Assembly (NCBI RefSeq): GCF_900142225.1
Contig: NZ_FRAD01000010.1
Span: 57,572-121,571, forward strand
Reading direction: 5' to 3'
Source: Hathewaya proteolytica DSM 3090
Lineage (GTDB): Bacteria; Bacillota; Clostridia; Clostridiales; Clostridiaceae
DNA length: 64,000 nucleotides
A program made the position numbers and the translations under genes. Shown here one piece after another: positions 60,616 to 64,000 of the stretch. The notes beneath the pieces were generated by a model. The model saw only the letters and a program-made list of their open reading frames with translations, was not told where the DNA came from and ran no database searches. Position 1 is the first letter of the stretch; the number at the start of each line of letters is the position of its first letter.

Positions 60616-63590
60616 TGGCTATTCAAACTAAAGAGATAACCTTTGAAAATGAAATTGAATATTCATTGATTAACCATGGTGGTTATATCAAAGGAAATCC
60701 AAGAGATTATAATCGTGAGTATGCCTTAGACACTGCCCTACTCTTTCGATTTTTAAAAGATAGTCAGCCTAAGGAATGGAAAAAGCTTGAGCAAAAATAT
60801 GGCGTGCATACTGAGGCTAACTTTTTAAAAAGGCTTAATAAGGAGTTAGACAGTAAGGGTATGCTGCATATTCTTCGTCATGGGGTTATAGATGCACCGG
60901 CTAAGTTTGACTTATGTTACTTCCCTCCTGCCAGCTCTATGAACCAAACAAGTACAGAGCTTTATCAAAAAAATATATTATCTATCACAAGACAGGTGCA
61001 TTATAGCTTAAAAAATGAAAATTCTATTGATGTGGTATTGTTTGTAAATGGTTTGCCATTTGCAACATTGGAACTGAAAAATCAGATAACAGGTCAGACT
61101 GTGGACAATGCCAAAAGACAATATATGAAAGACCGTGACCCTAGGGAATTGTTATTGTCCTTCAAGGCAAGATGCCTAGTACATTTCGCCGTAGATACGG
61201 ATGAAGTATGGATGACAACTAAGCTAAATAATATTGATACTTATTTCTTGCCATTTAATAAGGGCAAGAACGGCGGTAAAGGCAATCCTATTGGAGATGG
61301 TACATATCGTACTTCCTATCTTTGGGATGAGGTATTGCAGAAGGATAGTATATTGGATATTATTCAACGATTTATTCATTTGCAAGCCAATGGCAGGAAA
61401 GAAAATTTGATTTTCCCACGTTATCATCAATTGGATGTAGTAAGAAAGTTGATTACTGATGTAAAAGAGAGTGGCACGGGCAACAACTATCTTATTCAGC
61501 ATAGTGCAGGTAGCGGTAAATCCAATTCTATTGCGTGGCTTGCGCATCATTTATCCAACTTGCATGATAATGACGATAAGGTTATTTTTAATAGTATTAT
61601 AGTCATTACCGATAGGCTTGTACTTGATAAGCAACTACAAGATACGATTTATCAGTTTGAGCATGTTGATGGGGTTGTAATTAAAATTGATAATAACTCT
61701 ACTCAACTTGCAAATGCACTTAATACTGGTAAAAAGATTATTATAACTACTTTGCAAAAGTTTCCGTTTATATTGGAAAAGGTGAATGGATTAGAGGGCA
61801 AAAGATTTGCTGTGATTGTTGATGAGGCTCATTCTTCTCAAACTGGCGAGGCAAGTAGAAAGATGAAAGCTATTTTGGGTAATACTGATGGAGTGTCTGA
61901 AGACGAGTATTATCAGAAGATTGCTGAAGAAGAAGCTCGTGAGGAAAACAACCTTACTGATAGTGAAGATGAAATTTTAAAGGAAATGTCTACTCATGGA
62001 AAATTATCTAATTTATCATTTTTTGCGTTTACAGCGACACCTAAAGCTAAAACATTAGAAATGTTTGGCACTGCTGATTCAAATGGTATTCCTCAATCCT
62101 TTCATATTTATTCTATGAAACAGGCTATTGAAGAAGGCTTTATTCATGATGTGCTAAAAAATTATATGACCTACGAAACATACTTTAAGATAGGTAAAAT
62201 GGTTTCTGATGACCCTAGGTATGAAAAAAGCAAAGCTAATAAGGCATTGGGTAAGTATCTTAGCTTGCACCCACATAATTTAGCTCAAAAAACGCAAATA
62301 ATGATTGAGCATTTTCGTACTGTTACTAAAGACAAAATTGGTGGTAGGGCTAAGGCTATGGTTGTTACCGGTTCGCGTCTACATGCCGTAAGATATTACA
62401 AAGAGTTTGAAAAGTATATTAAGAAGATGGGGTATGAAAAGGAACTTGGCATCTTAATTGCATTTTCTGGTACAGTTCATGATGGTGGAGAAGATTACAC
62501 AGAAGTATCTATGAATAAATTTCCTGAAACAGAATTACCTGAAAGATTTTCTAGCGGTGAGTATCAAGTGTTATTAGTTGCCGAAAAATATCAAACTGGA
62601 TTTGATGAACCATTATTACACACTATGTTTGTGGATAAGAAATTAAGTGGTGTAAAAGCAGTTCAGACGCTTTCAAGGCTAAATCGTACTTGTTTTGGTA
62701 AAGAAGACACTTTCATCTTGGATTTTGTTAATTCTGTTGATGATATAAGAGAGGCATTTCAGCCATATTATGAGCAAACTACTATTGAGGAAGTAACTGA
62801 TGCTAATATTGTATATGACCTTAAATCTAAGTTAGATGAATTTAGGGTTTATTGGGATAGTGAAGTTAATGCATTTTCAAAAGTATTTTTCAAGCCAACT
62901 AAAAAGCAAGGTAATTTGGATTTCGGAGCGTTAAACAATTACCTTGACCCAGCAGTAGATAGATTTAAGGCTTTAGCCGATAATGAGCAGGAAGAGTTTA
63001 AAAGCACATTGACTAAATTTGTGCGTACTTACTCTTTTGTCAGTGGTATTGTTCGTCTTGATGATAGGGATATGCATAAATTCTTTGCCTATGGTAAGTG
63101 TTTACTTAAAAAGTTACCTAAGAAAGGCGAAGTATCTCAGCTATTCTTAGATGAAGAAGTATCTTTGCAATATTATAGAGTGCAAAAAATATTTGAGGGT
63201 GCTATTGAATTAAAAGAAAGTGAAGCCCTATATAATTCCATGCATGTAGGCAAACCAAAAGCCGAAGAAGAAAAAGCACCATTATCGGAGTTGGTAGATA
63301 AACTAAATGATAAATTTGGTACAGACTTTACTAAAGAGGATATGCTTATTGTTGAGCAGTTTATTTCTGATATGGATAAAAATGAGGAATTAAGAACACA
63401 AGCTTGCAACAATTCAGCTGAGCATTTTAAGTATCCATTTAATGATGCGTTTATGAATATTGTTATAGATAGAATGGTTCAAAATCAAAGTTTCTGTGAA
63501 AGGGTGCTGGATGATGAAAAGTTCGGAAATACAGTAAAGGATTTACTTGTTGATGTGGTTTATGATAGATTGCGTCAAGCACAGATATAA
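60615..63590 (+). CDS. hsdR: Type I restriction endonuclease subunit HsdR
   Basis: 991 residues. N-terminal nuclease with ATLELKNQITGQT (E-x-K); SF2 translocase with Walker A SAGSGKSNSIAWLAHHL, DEAH box FAVIVDEAHSSQTGEA, motif III FFAFTATPKAKTLEMFG and LLVAEKYQTGFDEPLLHTMF; C-terminal helical domain for M2S binding. Full length, so the complex is likely functional. Ends the operon before a terminator. Confidence 0.95.
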   Translation: MAIQTKEITFENEIEYSLINHGGYIKGNPRDYNREYALDTALLFRFLKDSQPKEWKKLEQKYGVHTEANFLKRLNKELDSKGMLHILRHGVIDAPAKFDLCYFPPASSMNQTSTELYQKNILSITRQVHYSLKNENSIDVVLFVNGLPFATLELKNQITGQTVDNAKRQYMKDRDPRELLLSFKARCLVHFAVDTDEVWMTTKLNNIDTYFLPFNKGKNGGKGNPIGDGTYRTSYLWDEVLQKDSILDIIQRFIHLQANGRKENLIFPRYHQLDVVRKLITDVKESGTGNNYLIQHSAGSGKSNSIAWLAHHLSNLHDNDDKVIFNSIIVITDRLVLDKQLQDTIYQFEHVDGVVIKIDNNSTQLANALNTGKKIIITTLQKFPFILEKVNGLEGKRFAVIVDEAHSSQTGEASRKMKAILGNTDGVSEDEYYQKIAEEEAREENNLTDSEDEILKEMSTHGKLSNLSFFAFTATPKAKTLEMFGTADSNGIPQSFHIYSMKQAIEEGFIHDVLKNYMTYETYFKIGKMVSDDPRYEKSKANKALGKYLSLHPHNLAQKTQIMIEHFRTVTKDKIGGRAKAMVVTGSRLHAVRYYKEFEKYIKKMGYEKELGILIAFSGTVHDGGEDYTEVSMNKFPETELPERFSSGEYQVLLVAEKYQTGFDEPLLHTMFVDKKLSGVKAVQTLSRLNRTCFGKEDTFILDFVNSVDDIREAFQPYYEQTTIEEVTDANIVYDLKSKLDEFRVYWDSEVNAFSKVFFKPTKKQGNLDFGALNNYLDPAVDRFKALADNEQEEFKSTLTKFVRTYSFVSGIVRLDDRDMHKFFAYGKCLLKKLPKKGEVSQLFLDEEVSLQYYRVQKIFEGAIELKESEALYNSMHVGKPKAEEEKAPLSELVDKLNDKFGTDFTKEDMLIVEQFISDMDKNEELRTQACNNSAEHFKYPFNDAFMNIVIDRMVQNQSFCERVLDDEKFGNTVKDLLVDVVYDRLRQAQI

Positions 63591-63606
63591 CTCAAATAAT
63601 TTTTTT

Positions 63607-63645
63607 AGGGATTTATAGTGTCATTACGCTATAAATCCCTATTTT
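63607..63645 (+). terminator. Terminator of the hsd operon
   Basis: AGGGATTTATAG (63607-63618) pairs perfectly with CTATAAATCCCT (63629-63640), followed by ATTTT. Confidence 0.88.
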
Positions 63646-63732
63646 GATGTAACTATCCGTAAAAAACTTTGTTGTTAGAGTATAATTTTAGTAGGCAAAG
63701 GTAGTAGTAATTACTACTTATAAAAAAATAAA

Positions 63733-63753
63733 GGAGATACAAAAAGTATCTCC
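63733..63753 (+). promoter_or_regulatory. Hairpin in the ISLre2 leader region
   Basis: GGAGATAC (63733-63740) and GTATCTCC (63746-63753) form a perfect stem with an A5 loop, upstream of a TATAAT-like box near 63774 and the transposase start. Could block read-through transcription into the transposase. The IS left end was not located. Confidence 0.55.
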
Positions 63754-63815
63754 CATATACATAATATTTCCGTTATAATGTAAGTTATCGAGACAATACA
63801 AGAAAGGATGATATT

Positions 63816-64000
63816 ATGTACAATACAAGTTTAAACGATAAAGAGGTAACTTTCAATGATTTAGAGAAAAAAATATATAAATATGTATGTGAAGAAGCAT
63901 GTGAGTTAATGAAAGGGGTGCTGACGCGTCTAGACCGTAGGTTGATGGATGAAAGAGATACTAAGACTTACAGAAGTAAAGGATTGAGGCATACATGTAT
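63816..64000 (+). CDS. ISLre2-family transposase, N-terminal part (runs off the window)
   Basis: 61 codons are visible from the ATG at 63816 (GAAAGGATG upstream). NDLEKKIYKYVCEEACELMK then GVLTRLDRRLMDERDTKTYR and SKGLRHTC match the start of the UPF0236/ISLre2 transposase family. No stop before the window end. The rest of the element lies outside. Confidence 0.8.
   Translation, partial: MYNTSLNDKEVTFNDLEKKIYKYVCEEACELMKGVLTRLDRRLMDERDTKTYRSKGLRHTC

Noticed and set aside
1..64000. CRISPR arrays, tRNA or rRNA genes
   Set aside because: No spaced direct-repeat array and no cloverleaf-like or rRNA sequence was recognised on either strand; a dedicated tRNA scan was not possible.

Overview
The window looks like a low-GC Firmicute (Clostridia or Tissierellia-like) chromosome carrying an integrated siphovirus-type prophage of about 55 kb. 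The evidence is AT-rich coding, strong AGGAGG-type ribosome binding sites, Firmicute phage families (DUF2800/DUF2815/family A polymerase, P27-type small terminase, HK97 head, phi13-type tail), large serine recombinases, and aminoglycoside resistance genes typical of Gram-positive mobile DNA. I cannot name the species.

Layout: (1) 11-1399 is rlmD (rumA), a 23S rRNA uracil methyltransferase gene. (2) The prophage runs from a junction in the 3' end of rlmD (about 1355) to about 56290, where a second 14-codon copy of an rlmD 3' end (SHVEC... followed by a stop) survives. I read these as attL and attR; rlmD/rum is a known integration site for Phi-m46.1/lambda-Sa04-like prophages. (3) 1.7-9.5 kb is a left-end cargo module: an HTH regulator and a C5 cytosine methyltransferase facing a four-gene operon (HTH, PLD-type nuclease, Z1 ATPase, second PLD-like protein), then an ImmA/IrrE-type metallopeptidase. 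(4) 9.7-20.8 kb is the early/replication region, opening with a structured attenuator-like leader before a sigma-like gene. (5) 21.0-21.9 kb is an antisense moron, a peptide deformylase and a small repressor with two operators. (6) 22.1-30.6 kb is the packaging region with HNH, terminases, a phage SAM synthetase and two DNA methyltransferases. (7) 31-47.6 kb holds head, tail, host-recognition and lysis genes, including a textbook -1 frameshift site in the tail chaperone gene. A reductase-like moron sits between terminase and portal. (8) 47.8-51.6 kb is a recombinase trio. (9) 51.7-56.1 kb is a resistance cargo: an ANT-like protein, a methyltransferase, ant(6), a phosphoribosyltransferase and ant(9).

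Beyond attR (56.3-63.6 kb) is host flanking DNA. It has two small genes and a type I restriction operon (Phd-like antitoxin, hsdM, hsdS, hsdR) with a 24-bp palindrome at its promoter. The window ends inside the start of an ISLre2-family transposase gene.

The points most worth a second look are the asymmetric PLD/Z1/PLD restriction-like module, the leader RNA at 9.68-9.94 kb with mutually exclusive pairings, a thrice-repeated 43-nt motif next to gene starts (one next to a 12-bp Shine-Dalgarno-sequestering stem), the phage methylation cassette with a nine-repeat insert in its cytosine methyltransferase, and the att sites that place multidrug resistance inside a prophage.
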